From Luscinia megarhynchos (lineage: Eukaryota > Chordata > Aves > Passeriformes > Turdidae): a stretch of 64,000 nt of DNA. The stretch covers positions 14,913,983 through 14,977,982 of the forward strand of contig CM067568.1 in NCBI GenBank assembly GCA_034336665.1, written 5' to 3'. Of the stretch, positions 38,326-51,320 are shown in pieces. A program made the position numbers and the translations under genes. The notes under the pieces were generated by a model. The model did not search any database. It was not told the origin of the DNA and saw nothing but the letters and a program-made list of their open reading frames with translations. Each line of letters starts with the position of its first letter. Within the stretch, counting starts at the first letter, position 1.

Positions 38326-41300
38326 AAAGGCTAGTACCAACCAACCAGAATTTTGGTTTCCATCAATAAAGATCAAATTTTTTCCTACAATGTTAGCCTC
38401 TTCTATTTGCTGTCTGGCTGACCAAAATCTTCCATTTGTGAGTCTGAAGAATTCAGGCCCTAAATGTCTACTTGTTTAGGAGCAGGACTTCAGGGCAGAG
38501 CCCTTGAAGGGCCCATGGGCAATAAGAAAACAAAAAGAAAGTGGTGCTGGATTTGTACCTGAGCCACTTTGGTGCATCACAGCTTGTAAACATCCCTCTC
38601 AACATGTTCTTCCTGCCACCAATCTACTTGCAATCTCCAACAAAGTGGCAGTAGGAGAAATAAAAATCTAGAACTTGTGAAAAGTTTGAAAAGTTCTTAT
38701 AAAAAGAAGCCTTATAAAACTAAGAGGGGCTATCTTTAGGAGATCTTGCTGCAGACACACATGTAGATCCAAGCATGGGTAACCTCTCCCATCTGTTTCA
38801 GCAGCTGCCCATAGTGTCCTGTCCTCCTGAGTTCTTTAATGTAGTTAACTTTTCAGCAATTTTTGCAACTGAAAAGGGTTGTTTTAGGTAACACTCCAAA
38901 AGAGTAAACTAAAGAGGCTGACAACATCTTGCAAGGTTCATTTGTCCCTTTCTCCAAGCAGCAGCTGACAGAACAAGAGGACACAGTCTTAAGCTGCACC
39001 AGGGGAGGTATAGGTTGGATCCTAGGAAAAAGGTATTTTTATGGAAAGAGTGATAAAGTGCTGGAGTGGAATACACATGGTGTATTTCAATCTCAGGAGC
39101 AGGTGAGACTCAGCAGGTGTTTGCTTGCTCACACAGCACCACAATAGGATTCAGAGTGCACATTCTTACACAGGCCAGCACGTCTGAGGGCAGGGTGTCT
39201 AACAGCATTCTCCAAATGAAGAGGTTGTTACATCATTTTCTTGCATCAAAAGTAAATTCTCCTCCTCACATTAGTCACAAACCTTCTCTTTGTTAGACTA
39301 AAACCAGTACCAAATAATGCTGCTGAGTAAGTTCCAAATAAATTAGCTGAAATTCTGAAATACCCCCCAAATTTTTCCCCCGTGGTTGCTTATGGAGAGG
39401 ACTGCTCTTAATGAAAGGGTGTCCTGGTATTTCAGGAAGGGTTTCACTCTTAGCAGCTGAGAAAGAAATCACTAGCTGTGGCCAAATCTCTTCCTGGACC
39501 AGGAACACTTCCTGCCTGGGAGCACGTTAATCTGTAACATATAATATCCTATTTCATGTGGAAGGAATGGCATGGGACAGATAATCACTCTTCTTCAGCA
39601 GGACCCATTTGGCAACCCACTTTTGATGTCAGGCATCATCCATCTGACAGTCAAGCCTGTGGCTGAATGTCTTTTAATTGCTCTGGGAAACTTCAGTGGG
39701 AGGTTATACATGTGCAATGCAAGGAATTTAATGCTAACTCTGTGGGAGAATCCAAAGGCTTTTCAAGCAATAATCCATCAAAAAGCTTTCTAATGCCTAA
39801 AAAAACCCCAACCACACAACAAAGAGTAATAGAAAAAGTACTAGCCATATCTCCTCCCCTCCCACTACACCTTTTCTTACATGAGTGACCTCTCAAGGCA
39901 AACAAATTGGAAACTATAAAACTCAGTGGATAGACCACAGGAGACCTGTGCGACAATCAGCTCTACCAAACTGGAATTTCAGGTTGCTTTCATCTCACAA
40001 AATAAGTTTTCATTTTGCTAGGGCCATTCTAATAGGTAAAGCTAAACAATGCAATCTAATTTAAAACCTTGCAAAAATTCTTTTAACCTGTTCTGCAATT
40101 GTGATTTAATGCCAAATTCTAGAGATGTGCCTGACCTTTTTCTAATTGGGCTAATTGCAGTTCTTATCTCAGTGTCTTCATCTCCAGTGTCTCAAAAGCA
40201 CAGTTCCCCTGCAGGATTTTGTTTTACAGTGCAAATGCTAAAGCTGAAGCTTGCTGAGCCCCAAAATTCTGTGCGTGAAGAGCACCTCAGCTCCCTCGGT
40301 ATTTCTGTGGAAGTGAAACAGGGAACAGTGGAGCACCCTCATCATCTCCCTGATTGATGGCTAACTGCAAACCCAGTGACCCAGGCAGTAGCATAACTCC
40401 TCTTGAGAGACCATTTGTGTGCATGGTGAGGCATTAACATTTGTTAATTGGGCTGTTAAACTGCTGTTAAAAATGGACATCACTTGAGGGCTCTGCTAAA
40501 GTACCACCCAGTCTGAAAATCAGGTTACTGATTTCAGACTGTCTGCACCACATCCAAATCTTCTCAGAAACTCTGGAAAGAGAATAACTGCATTTGGTTC
40601 ATACTGCCCAAAAGAACAACCCATAACTTTACTGGTAAATTACAGACCTCTTTCAAAGCAATGTGCTAACCTCACTAAGTCAGCAAAGAGGAAACAACCC
40701 ACCAAAGTCATATCCTACCAGCAGAAAAGTTGCTTTTTCTCAACAAAATTTAAAACATAAATAGTTAATTTTTGTTTGCTATTATTTCAGACCTCATTAT
40801 AGGCAAACACTTCAGTCTGCAAAGCTTTTCTGTTTTTCTTTAAAGGCACCCGATACTTCAAATATTTTTGTGTAGTCTGTTTTTATATATTCTATTCCTG
40901 GAGGTCCCTCTAGTGGCTAGAGTGTCGAGTTTATCTGGCCAGCTTAAAAGACTACAGATATTTCTCATAATAGACATAAAGGTTTTCCTAACGTTTGTAA
41001 TTCCTCCTACTAAATAAATGTCAAATCAAATAAAAATATTTTTCACATCACAAAAAAGGAAGAATGATTGGACTAACTCGATACATTATCCATATTTGAA
41101 TAATGAATAATGGGAAGCTGGCAAAGAGAGGATCAAATTCCTGTAAGTACATTGAATTTAAGAAAGAATTTTCAGGTCCCTGTGAAAGAGGAAAGTTCCA
41201 GTCTCTAACCTCAGACTTGAATGACCAGAGTTCAGGAGCCAGTTCTCCCACAGACTTCCTGTGTGACCTCTGGTGTGTCACTGCTCTTATTTGTGCCTCA

Positions 41301-44300
41301 GGTTGTCAGTTTGCAAATGGGATAATAGCAGTGTCCTGCTTTGTGATGACAAATGTGGTTGCAGGTTCAGCACTCAGATTTGCTGGGGAAGAAGAGGGGC
41401 AGAAGAGTCACTATAAAGGTAGGGATGCAAAAATTCTGGTGTGCAGATAGAACTAAGAGCACTGGAATTCTGAATCAAGACACGGTGTTTTGAATGGAAA
41501 CACATCTGTAAGATAGTAATCAATTATGAATCTTCATACTCAAACATTATTTCTCTCTTAGCAGGTTGGCATTAAGGCTGGAAGGCTACCAGGAAGGGAG
41601 GTAGATGTACACGTGTGATGATGGGTCAGAGTGGCCAGCAAATCTTACTAGGATTCTCCAATGGAACTGTCCAGGGAAAGGGTTAATAATAAACACACCT
41701 GTTTTGAGCAGAAGGGAAAACACAGAAATAAAAGCCAACCTGACAGAATCCTGATGTCCAAACAGTACTTAGAGAAAGATAAAAGCATGCAGGATTTCAA
41801 CAGAGACACTTGCAGAGTGAAACCCAGGAGGGACTGAGATGGTCTTGATCAGGGTCTGGTACAGTTCAGCCTCAGACCCAGTACTGCTCATTAACTGTAG
41901 ATTAAACTAAGAAAACCACTCATGTCTGAATTGGAGGGAAACTTCTGCTTGGGCTGTGAATTTCACAGTCCCAGCACCTCCTGCTCTCTAACAAACCATT
42001 GCTCAATCCTGGACAAAAATAGCTACTAACTCCAACACTTTCAGAGAACATTTCTTGGTTAAAGCCCTGCCTCGTTTCAGGGTTTTCTATCTCAAGCAAC
42101 TGTCACTGCTGTAACAAAGATCAAAGACTTTTAATGACTGTGATGCTATGGAATTTAACACAAATACATTCCTAGAAATATAAGCATTAACAGGAACATA
42201 GGTAATTAAAATATACTGACGTATAGATGTACAAAGGAAATTTTTAAGCAATTCAGAATTATTACATGGGTCATTGTGAGAGAACCAAAATCTGCTGTTC
42301 TCTTGGACAGATAGAATTTGGATATCTGACTGGTTTATGTCATTTTACAGTCTAATCAAAAGAATGTATCAGAGATATATTTTCTAAATGTTTTAGAAAC
42401 AGAAGCACAAAGGAATGCACGCTAACAGAAGAAAGGTGAGTTTAAAGCCTATGAAATAGCAAAATCTGTTTTAAGGACAAAGAATATTTATGGCATATAT
42501 CAGCTCATGCAAGAAAACCCACAGCCCCAGTACAAATGTATAGGAATCATACCACTCATTTTAATAGTGAAGGACAAAAATATTTGAAGAAACACATTAC
42601 TGCAATCATGAAAGAGTTGGGGCATATCTTTGATTTCTTCAAAGTGGTTTTTATTCACAGCAGTCAACTGAGCTGCAATAATTTATACCAAATGTGGTCT
42701 GTTACATATCAAGAAAGGCCCACAGGCAAGTTACCTAAGAAAGCATTGTGATGCAATTTTATACTCTAAATGCAGAACAAATCCTTAAACAAATTCACTT
42801 TTAAGGCTGAGATGCTGTGCACCAAAATTTGAAGTTGTCAGTGAGGATAAGAGGACAGTTGCTTTTTAAACCTAAATCATTAAGAGAGCACCTTGACTAC
42901 AAACCTGTGCTTTGGGAAATTTCTGTAGCTTGGGAAAGCATATGACTCTTCTCAAAGGGGATGAAGGATTAGTTACTGATGCATTTACTCAACATCCAAC
43001 TTATTGCAAAAATTTGAAAAGGTAATTAAGAAAATACATTTACAGTTAAGTCCACTCCTGCTTGTTTGCTCCTGATACCTCTATGCTCCTCTACTGCTGG
43101 AGAGAAGTGCTAATTATTTGCATCCCCATCCATTTCACAGAGCTTATTTCCATCCCAAAGAGCTGTTGATACCATTCTACACCAGCAACGTTTACTTCCA
43201 TTGTCATAGGGACCAGTGTGACTGGCAAACTGGCAACATCTTCATCTTCCCAAGCAGGAAGAGGGAACAGCAGCCAATAAAAGCCACCTCAGTGCATCTC
43301 CAGCTCTGCAGAGGGATGGCCACTCCTGCTGCAGGGGACAGCCAGCAGGTAGGACCACTAAATATTCCACCTATGTTAAGAGATGCCTGTGATACACCCG
43401 AGAAGGGATCTTTGCTTAGTCCACATTTTCTTTCCTCTTCCTCCTTTCTCCAGTAATCATCAGCAGTACACACAAATCACTGCCACTCTGCCTTCCCCCT
43501 GAATAATGAAATATATATAAAACTTTAAGAATTTCTGCCAGCAGTTTCACAAGTTAGTTGTTGCTATCCTTTGTCCACGATCACTTTCAGAAGTGTTTTT
43601 GTTTTCAGTTCAGCAATTTGCTTTCCTTAGATAAATGGCAGCTAACTTAGTGTATTTGCCCTGCTCTTCAATTAGACACCAGCAGCATTCCACTATTGCA
43701 CTGTCCACCATTTAGACAACGTTTTAGCTTCCACTAGGAATGTCTTTATAGACTCAGGTATTTAGCTGATCCTTGCATGCTGTTTTGGTTGATATTAGCA
43801 GAAATATTACAGTCAGATAGGCTTTTTCTGAGACAGCAAAGTCTGTCCTCAGAAAGAGGAGCCTGTCCTCTGCTCCTCTGCACTGTGGTTTCCTACACTA
43901 TGGGATTCTCCCACAAGCCCCATGATTTTAAGACATGAACATGCACTAAAACCTTTTCTTTCTGCTACTCTGCCTTCTTCTTTCATGTACTTGCTGTTCT
44001 CATCCTCAGCTCTTGAAGACAGTTCCCAACAGTATCTTGTGTGCAGATGACTTCTGTGGTTCTGTGTCTGTTCTATTATTTGCCTTTCTAAATTTTTAAT
44101 TCAATTCTTATTTTAAGAGATTGCATTCAGAACAGCTGATAAGTGCTGGATGAGAGAATTAAGGTAGAAAAAGCCCTCTTTATTTGACGTTTTCTGATAA
44201 AAGGCAGTCAACTGTCTGTAAAGATTCTATATTCAGACAGTATCACAGGGAAGACAGCCAGAAATGCTGAAGAAACAGAGTTTGGCTAAATTTATTCTTC

Positions 44301-47300
44301 ATTAACTCTTCATCTTCATGCCTCTTTTCCCACTGAATTTTGAAAAATAAAGTAAATGATAAAGGTGAAAATCATCCTGTTCTTTGGTAAATAATTTCAA
44401 TGCTGCATTTTTTTTTTCTGGTTCTAAGGGTCAGCTCAAGGGAATTGCTCATGTCTATAGAATTAGGTACATGTATTCTCAGAGTACTAAGTCTATTGCC
44501 TTCAAAATAGGTTTTTTAAGATCTTCATAAAAGTAAACAATATCTGGCAATTAGCACCACCCCAGATGAGTATGTAACCAATTTCAGTTTTGTATTTACT
44601 ATTATGCAGATACATATATTTTAGTTTCATCAAGATTTAAATCATAGTCAATGTGGAAATAAGAAGTAGGATATTGACAGCAAAAGTAGAAATCACACAT
44701 TTCTATAGCTGCTTTTTAATCTTGTATTAATTTGCATTATCTTTGCATAATTCCATACAGTTGTAATTTTTAGTTGTTTTATTAGAGGTGAGCCAAGTGA
44801 GAAAGTGACTTTTAAATTTTTTCTTGGCTTGCATTCTGCCATTAACTAGAAGTAACATATTCATCCTTGTGGATTCTTCTTTTTTAAACAGACAGCCAAA
44901 GAGCAAATTGACTGTGATTTGCTGCAACTGTGGGTTAAACATCAGCACTATCCAGTAAAAAAAGAAAGAGCAGGTTTCCTTGTAGTGGACAATAGGCATA
45001 CATTTAAAATCTAGGGTTGGCAGGCTTGCTATATGCAGGGACTCTGAATTTCTAGGGGGAAAAAAGGATAAAAAAAATACATCATGGGGCATTCAGTGGG
45101 TCTGATTTCTAAAGGTCCAACACAGCCCAGTGAACTCAGGTGCTTAGGTCCAAGGTTTCCTGCAAATCACAGGCACATCCAAATTCAACTTTAGTTCTGC
45201 AGTGAATGGAAAAGGCAGAGATTTGTGTCTAACAAAGGAAAAACTTAGAGCAGTTGATGAACCATTTTGCCAATACCATTTTTGTACAATGCACTAAGTT
45301 TAGAACTGTGTCTGCAGTTTTATTAGATTTAAGAGAGAAAGCAAACTAACTTATTTTCCTAAGGTTTTGAATTCTCAAAGTATATTTTGTATATGGCATA
45401 TGCAAAAGAGCTTCTTGGTTTTAAATATACTTCCCCTTCGAGCTCAGGAAATTTGCCTGAAGCACTGAGCAAGCTGTTGTGAACATGAGACCATGAAAGT
45501 AGCCACACAAGGAAGCACAGCAAAGGGGGTTTTTCCACTCTAAAAACTGCTCCTTGCCATGAAAAGAATGCATGTCTGTAGGCATGAAATTGAAAAAAAA
45601 ATTACACAGATGATGAACTGGAAAAGAAGTAAAGATTATTTTAGCATAGCTTGTAAACATTGGTATGAGCTTAATGCTAGGAATTAATTTTGTGAAGTCA
45701 GCATGAAGGGAAACATTTGTGAACTTTTGCAGATTCAACAAGTATGATATATTAAGATACTCACAAGCTGATCTGGGGAAAACTATTCTAAGTTATTTCA
45801 ATCTTTCTATTTCCCAAGTGGCAGTCCTTTTTATTTTCTAATATTTTGGCTTTCAGTTCTATTTTTGTGTCCTTTGCTTTTGACAGCACTCATTTGCCCA
45901 TGCACAATCCAGTTTCAACTAAAATGTTCAGTTTTGGTTTTGTCTGCCTTCTCTGTACATTGCCCTTCCTGAAGCACTTGCTTTGAATTGGAACTACCCC
46001 AAATTTCTTGTATTTTCTTTCGGTGTGAACTACGGCTGTGGCTTCCCAAAACATTATTTCCAGAGAGCTGTGTAGCGTGCTGCACACCACATCAGTGAAG
46101 TGAATTTGCTGAAAAATGACCTGGCAGAAATGAGTTCTTTTTAAGTGAGCTCAGCCTGATTCAGAGAGAGGCCACACAAGGAGCTGTGCTGGCACAGCTT
46201 CAAAGCACCGTGCCATGCTGTGGGAACAGAGCAGGGAAGGTCCAGGGGTGTTTGAAACTGGTGTCAGCCTTCCCCCACACCCCATGTACAGCGTGCTATG
46301 CAAGCCCTGCCAGCTCCTTTATGTTCATCAAACAGCCTTGCTGCTGTTGTCTCTCATCACATCCATCTGCTCCTTACATTGTTTACTTCCCCAAAGTCTA
46401 CGTTTCTCTTTCATCACCTCTCCACCCTCTCAGGTCTTCTCCCCAGAATAAATCCACTTTATGAAATTCGCTGGCTGACATCCACATGCAAATTTCTGCA
46501 GATTCACTAAAAGTACACTATTCAAATAGCCTCTGGTCCTCTTTACTTTGTTAAGCAAATGAAGACAGAAACAAAAAGTCCAAGTACCTATATTTGCATT
46601 AGCATTTTGCACATTCATTTGTAAAGACTCGGTGCTAACCCTACCCAAACCAAAGCACTGCCCACTCCCCCAAAAGACAACGGGAAAGCTCCTTCCAACC
46701 ACTGGTTTGCTTCACATCCTGGTATCCTGGCAATTACAGGAAGGATCCAGCTCCAGAGCCATTTTCTCAAAATGTTCAAACTACTTCAGTAACAAGACTC
46801 TCTTCCCACACATCTATTTATAGCTTGCTTTTGTTGGTGGGGATTTTTAAATCAATTTTTTCCCTCTTCATTCAGTTGTTCTGATTTTTGATCATGCACA
46901 GACAGAGTAAAGAGGAATAACTTGATAGAACATTCTTTAGCAACTGCTGTTCTAGAAAGGAAACTGTCAGCCCTGATGCTTTTAAAAGCTTCTAGTGGGG
47001 CCAATTCACATAAATATACCTGGAAACTTTACCCCTTTCTATTTTACTACGACTCTTCTGTCCTTCACTTGTCCCCACGACTTTAATTCAAGTTCTTGTC
47101 CAGCCCTGTGTCTGCAAACTCATAAAACCTCTGGTTACTGAACACATTGCCAAGGTAATCAACCTGAACTAGCTTCTGTCTGTCTCTCTCCTAGCCAGAC
47201 AGTGGAGAACCCTTCCCATAGGTTATTTTTGCATCCCTCTGGGTCACTCAATGGCTTTCCTTAGCCCTCCTGTCTGAACGTGAGAGAAGTGTAGCACAGC

Positions 47301-50300
47301 ATAATTCAAGCTGGACTTGTCTCGACAGTCGCGTTTCTTTTGTTCCCTTTTTCTATTTGTGCCATTCTCAGAGATTTATTTGCTACAGGCACGACAAAGC
47401 CCTGTGCAGGACAGCTGGCCATGATTTCTGCTGGTGTGTTTCACCACCCCCAGGTCTTTATGCTTTATTTAGCAATTCCTTGGCAATCACAGCAGATGAT
47501 TCTGCTTTGTCATTAGGCTGTGATGCAGAAATGTCTCATGCATTCTTACCAGAATTTGCATGTGCTAATTCCTGACAAACATTTTCCAATGTTGCAACAT
47601 AAATGTAAGATAATGTTTGTAATTGCACACAGATGTACGTACATCAGTTTCTCACACAGATATATATGCATTTATTTCCCACAGCAAATATTTTTTTGCT
47701 TCACATTATATTTTCATATGCTCACAAAAATTATACATATTTTTCCCTTCATGGGTTCTAGTTAATGGCACCTTATATATCCCTTTCTCCACTGCATTTA
47801 ACCCTGATTTAAGTACTGGTTTTGTTTCTCCACACCAGTTAAAGCTGTCCATTCAATTCACTTTTCAAGCACATGCTGAAACTGAATATTAAATTTGCAG
47901 TCTTTACTGTGCCCTTCACTTCTCTGGTATTCTTTATTCTGATCCTCTGCATTAGCTTTTTTCTTCGTATTTGGTAAATGAATGAAAATGCAGCTACTAT
48001 TGGAAGCAAATAATTCCATTGCATTGCTGCTGGCATTGGCCCAGTAAACTCACTGATGCAGTTTTCCTGGAGTGAGTACTTGCACTAAAATCAGCAGGAG
48101 CATTTCCATTGGAAAAGTTGCATAAGTGCATGTGTATCTCAAGGATCAGAGCTGCAGTTGGATATCCAGCTCTCAGGGTTCAAGGTCAAGTCCTTTAGGG
48201 CACAACATAGAGGTGCCACTGCAATCATGAGCTGCTTGTTTTCCTTGTTCCTTATCCAGCAGAATAAGGGTTTTATTTGTTCCAAGGAAGTCTTTCTCAG
48301 AGTGTGCCCCTGCCCAGCCCTGACACCATTCTTCCCTTGAGCCTGTTCCTTGCTGTCCTAACCACAAGCAAACAACAAATCTTTCCCATCCCTTTTGCAC
48401 TGGTAGACTATTAAATTCTCTTTTTTTCCTCCCTGTATTTTCCCCTGCTTTTGGTAGTACAATTCTCATTTGTCCAAGCTTTCCTTCTCTTTAAGCACAA
48501 GGTTTCTGCTCTTCTTGTTGCTCCAGCTGGTCTGTAATTCCCCTGAAGCCTGGCACCCAAATCCAAACATGATATTGCAGCTAAAGCTGTTCTGATGAAC
48601 AGCTGAGTGACCTCACACAGGCTGTTTATGCTGTCCTAGGTGTCATTTCTCTCCTGCAAGAACAGCACAGCATTACTCACATCTGCTCTGCCTGTAACCC
48701 TCATCCTTCCATCAGGGCTGCAGGTCAGCAAAAGGGATCCCGTTACCTGTGTTGGAAGCTGGCTGTTCCTGCTCAAGTGAAGTTCATTGTGTTGGTTTTC
48801 ATGGAGTTTCCCCCTTATTATTCACTTCAATTAGAGTGAGCCCTGTTTTTTCTGACCAATAGTTGAGTTTTCTTTTATGCTGGGATTGCTAGCTCACCCT
48901 GCACCAGTAAGGACACGGGAACTGGTGTAGTTCCACATGAAAGCACACTTGAAACTTTATAAATCAATAGGTTTGCTTCATCTGCCACTGAAGCTAAGGG
49001 GAGGGGGGACTTTGTGACTGGTTTAACATCAGCAGTACTGCATTAATATAGTCAATCATTTCACCTGTATATTCAAATGTACACCTTGAGTGGGTGAAGG
49101 AATCTGATGTGATTCAGAGTCAGGGTGTGTCCCAGCCTGCTGATCAGCATTCAAGTATGAAGGAGAATTCTAAGTCATGAGAGCTAATGAATGCCACACA
49201 CCTACTCTCTTAATGGAACCACTGCCCTTGAAGACAAAACTGAGGTCAAACCACCCCTTGACCAGGCCATTTTCAAAGGATATTTCGACAGCCTCAAATC
49301 TGACCTCCCTTCTATGGACACAGCCTAATCCTGGTTAAAATCTAAAGGAAGGGTGAAGCAGACCCACGTTCCTCTCACTCCTCTGGAGGTGAGCAATCTG
49401 TCCTTGTTACCACACAAGGAAGTAGAGATGCACATTCACAGTGGACTAGGTGGCAGTGACAGTGGGTGGAAAGAGACAGTGGAAAGCAGTGAGAGAAGCT
49501 GTAGGAGGAAAGATATGGCAGAGAGTGGGGAGAGGAGGCAGAGACAGGAGGGAGAAAATTCCAGAAAGGTGAGAACATAGGAGTCAAAACATTTCCCTGT
49601 GGTTCTGATCCTTTTTTTTTTCTGAATAAATCCTTTAGAAAGCAATCTCTGCAAGGATTCTCCTTGTGGAGCTTCCCTTGAGCCATCACAGCTGCCCCCT
49701 GAAGTGATTCCTCCCTGACAATTTCCCACATCGAGCGCTGAAATCAGAAGTTAGAACCATCCAAAAGGAAGGAATAAAGAGCATTAGGACCTGCAAGCTG
49801 CAGCATCACTGGTTTATACAATGGTACAACTCCTACAACTCCTGTTCATGAGGTTAAAGAAATAATGATTCACAAGACTGGCTGACACCTGGAATTGTGT
49901 AACCAGGCCATCCCTAATGTAAATGACATTGACTCACATTTCCAGCTGTAGGTGCAACTGGCAATTGTCTTTTCCTCATAATTGTCTTAACTTGCTTTGC
50001 TAGTTAGAAATAGTTTTCTAGGTTGTATTTCAAATCTGGTAATCATTAGAGGCACGTTCTTTCCATAGATGTTTGTATTTGTAGTCAATGGAACATCTAG
50101 GACAGAATCTGACCTGCAAACTTATATATGTATCAGCAATCTAGATAGAAATACATGTACTTAAGTCTGAACCAGAGCTAAAGATTGCTTGATATATACA
50201 CAAAATTTTAAAAATGAATGCACAAGATTTTTGTTGTTTATTTTTTCCCTTACTCCTGAAGTTTTTCAGATGTCTTACCTTTAAGTAATCTTTTAATTAG

Positions 50301-51114
50301 ATTTAATACAATTACATTTTCTTAGATAATGCAGGGGAAAAACAGGATATATAACAGGATAAAAGAAATGTTGGAAATTGCTAAAAAGTTTAATCAAAAA
50401 TAGTATATGTAAAGTGAGAAAATTATGAAGTATCATCCTCCACTGGTTTTCATCCAAAAAGTGCTTGGACTCTCCTCCCCTTTCTGTCTGTCCCTCCCAT
50501 CCCAAGGCACAGGCTGACCCCTTGCAGTTAAGCCACGCTCTGTGACGTTTCAGTGACACGAGCTGGCCAGGGCTGAGCTGCCTGCACTGGTATGTCCTGA
50601 CCTCCAGCACAGAGATTCGACCCAATTACTGTGACCTGACACACCTGCAGCCCAGCACAGCCTCAACTCTCACAGCAATAGCCCTGAAACCATAGTGTGC
50701 AAGCTGAAACCAAGCCAAACAAGACTGAATTAAACCCAGGGGAAGGGTATTCTGAAAAACCATAGTTGTATCACATAGTTTGTGTTCACTCTGCTCATCA
50801 GAGGACTTTGGAGAGATACCCACACGCTTTTTAAGAACAGAAGTGTTGACAATCCAGGAGGAAATGACAGGGCTGATTATACCCTGCCCTGGCACACATC
50901 AGGGACATAACACAATCCATGTGCTCCTGGTGGGTGTGTAGTGAGGCTGCCCTGCAGGGCAAACTGGGGGCAAGGTGAGCTGCAGCCCCTGAGCTGATCC
51001 ATGCAGTGTCTGGTGGTTCTGCCCCTGACAGGGAGGTAAGGAAGCACCAGATGTGCTCAGTCTGTGCTTGAGAAAAAAAAAAATCCTTACGCACCAGGAT
51101 TCTTCTTCTGCAAT
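38326..51114. other. intergenic DNA between KCNQ1 and TRPM5
   Basis: This is AT-rich non-coding sequence with only short, unrecognisable open frames on both strands. It contains a MIR-like repeat (41215-41400) and several exact octamer motifs between 43116 and 47561. No CpG island, tRNA, or conserved protein fragment was seen. Confidence 0.65.
41215..41400 (-). repeat. MIR-like ancient SINE (inverted)
   Basis: The plus strand shows the reverse-complement MIR layout. 'cttcctgtgtgacctctgg' (tagctgtgtgaccttggg) is followed by 'tgtgcctcaggttgtcagtt' (tgtgcctcagtttcctcat), then 'aatgggataatagcagtg' (aatggggataatagtag). The copy is highly diverged and its ends are uncertain. Confidence 0.7.
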
Positions 51115-51320
51115 GTTCATAATAAAACAATCACAGAACAGTCAGGGTGGAAAGGGACCATGGTGGGACATCTGGCACAGCCTCCCTGCTCCAGCACAGG
51201 ATTGTGTCCAGATGGTTCTTGAATATCCCCACTGAGGGAGACTCCACACCCTCTCTGGGCAATCTGCTCCAGTGCTCGGTCACCTGCACACCAAAGAAGT
51301 TCTTCCTCATGTAACAGCCA
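51115..51320 (-). mobile_element. CR1 LINE fragment (3' end, second subfamily)
   Basis: The segment starts with 'atcacagaacagtcagggtgg' (equivalent to atcacagaatcattaaggttgg) and continues with 'gaatatccccactgaggg', 'gactccacaccctctctggg' and 'ctgctccagtgctcggtcac', ending at 'agttcttcctcatg'. This is the reverse complement of a CR1 3' end of a different, older-looking subfamily than the copy at 8572. It is 5'-truncated and non-coding. Confidence 0.85.
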
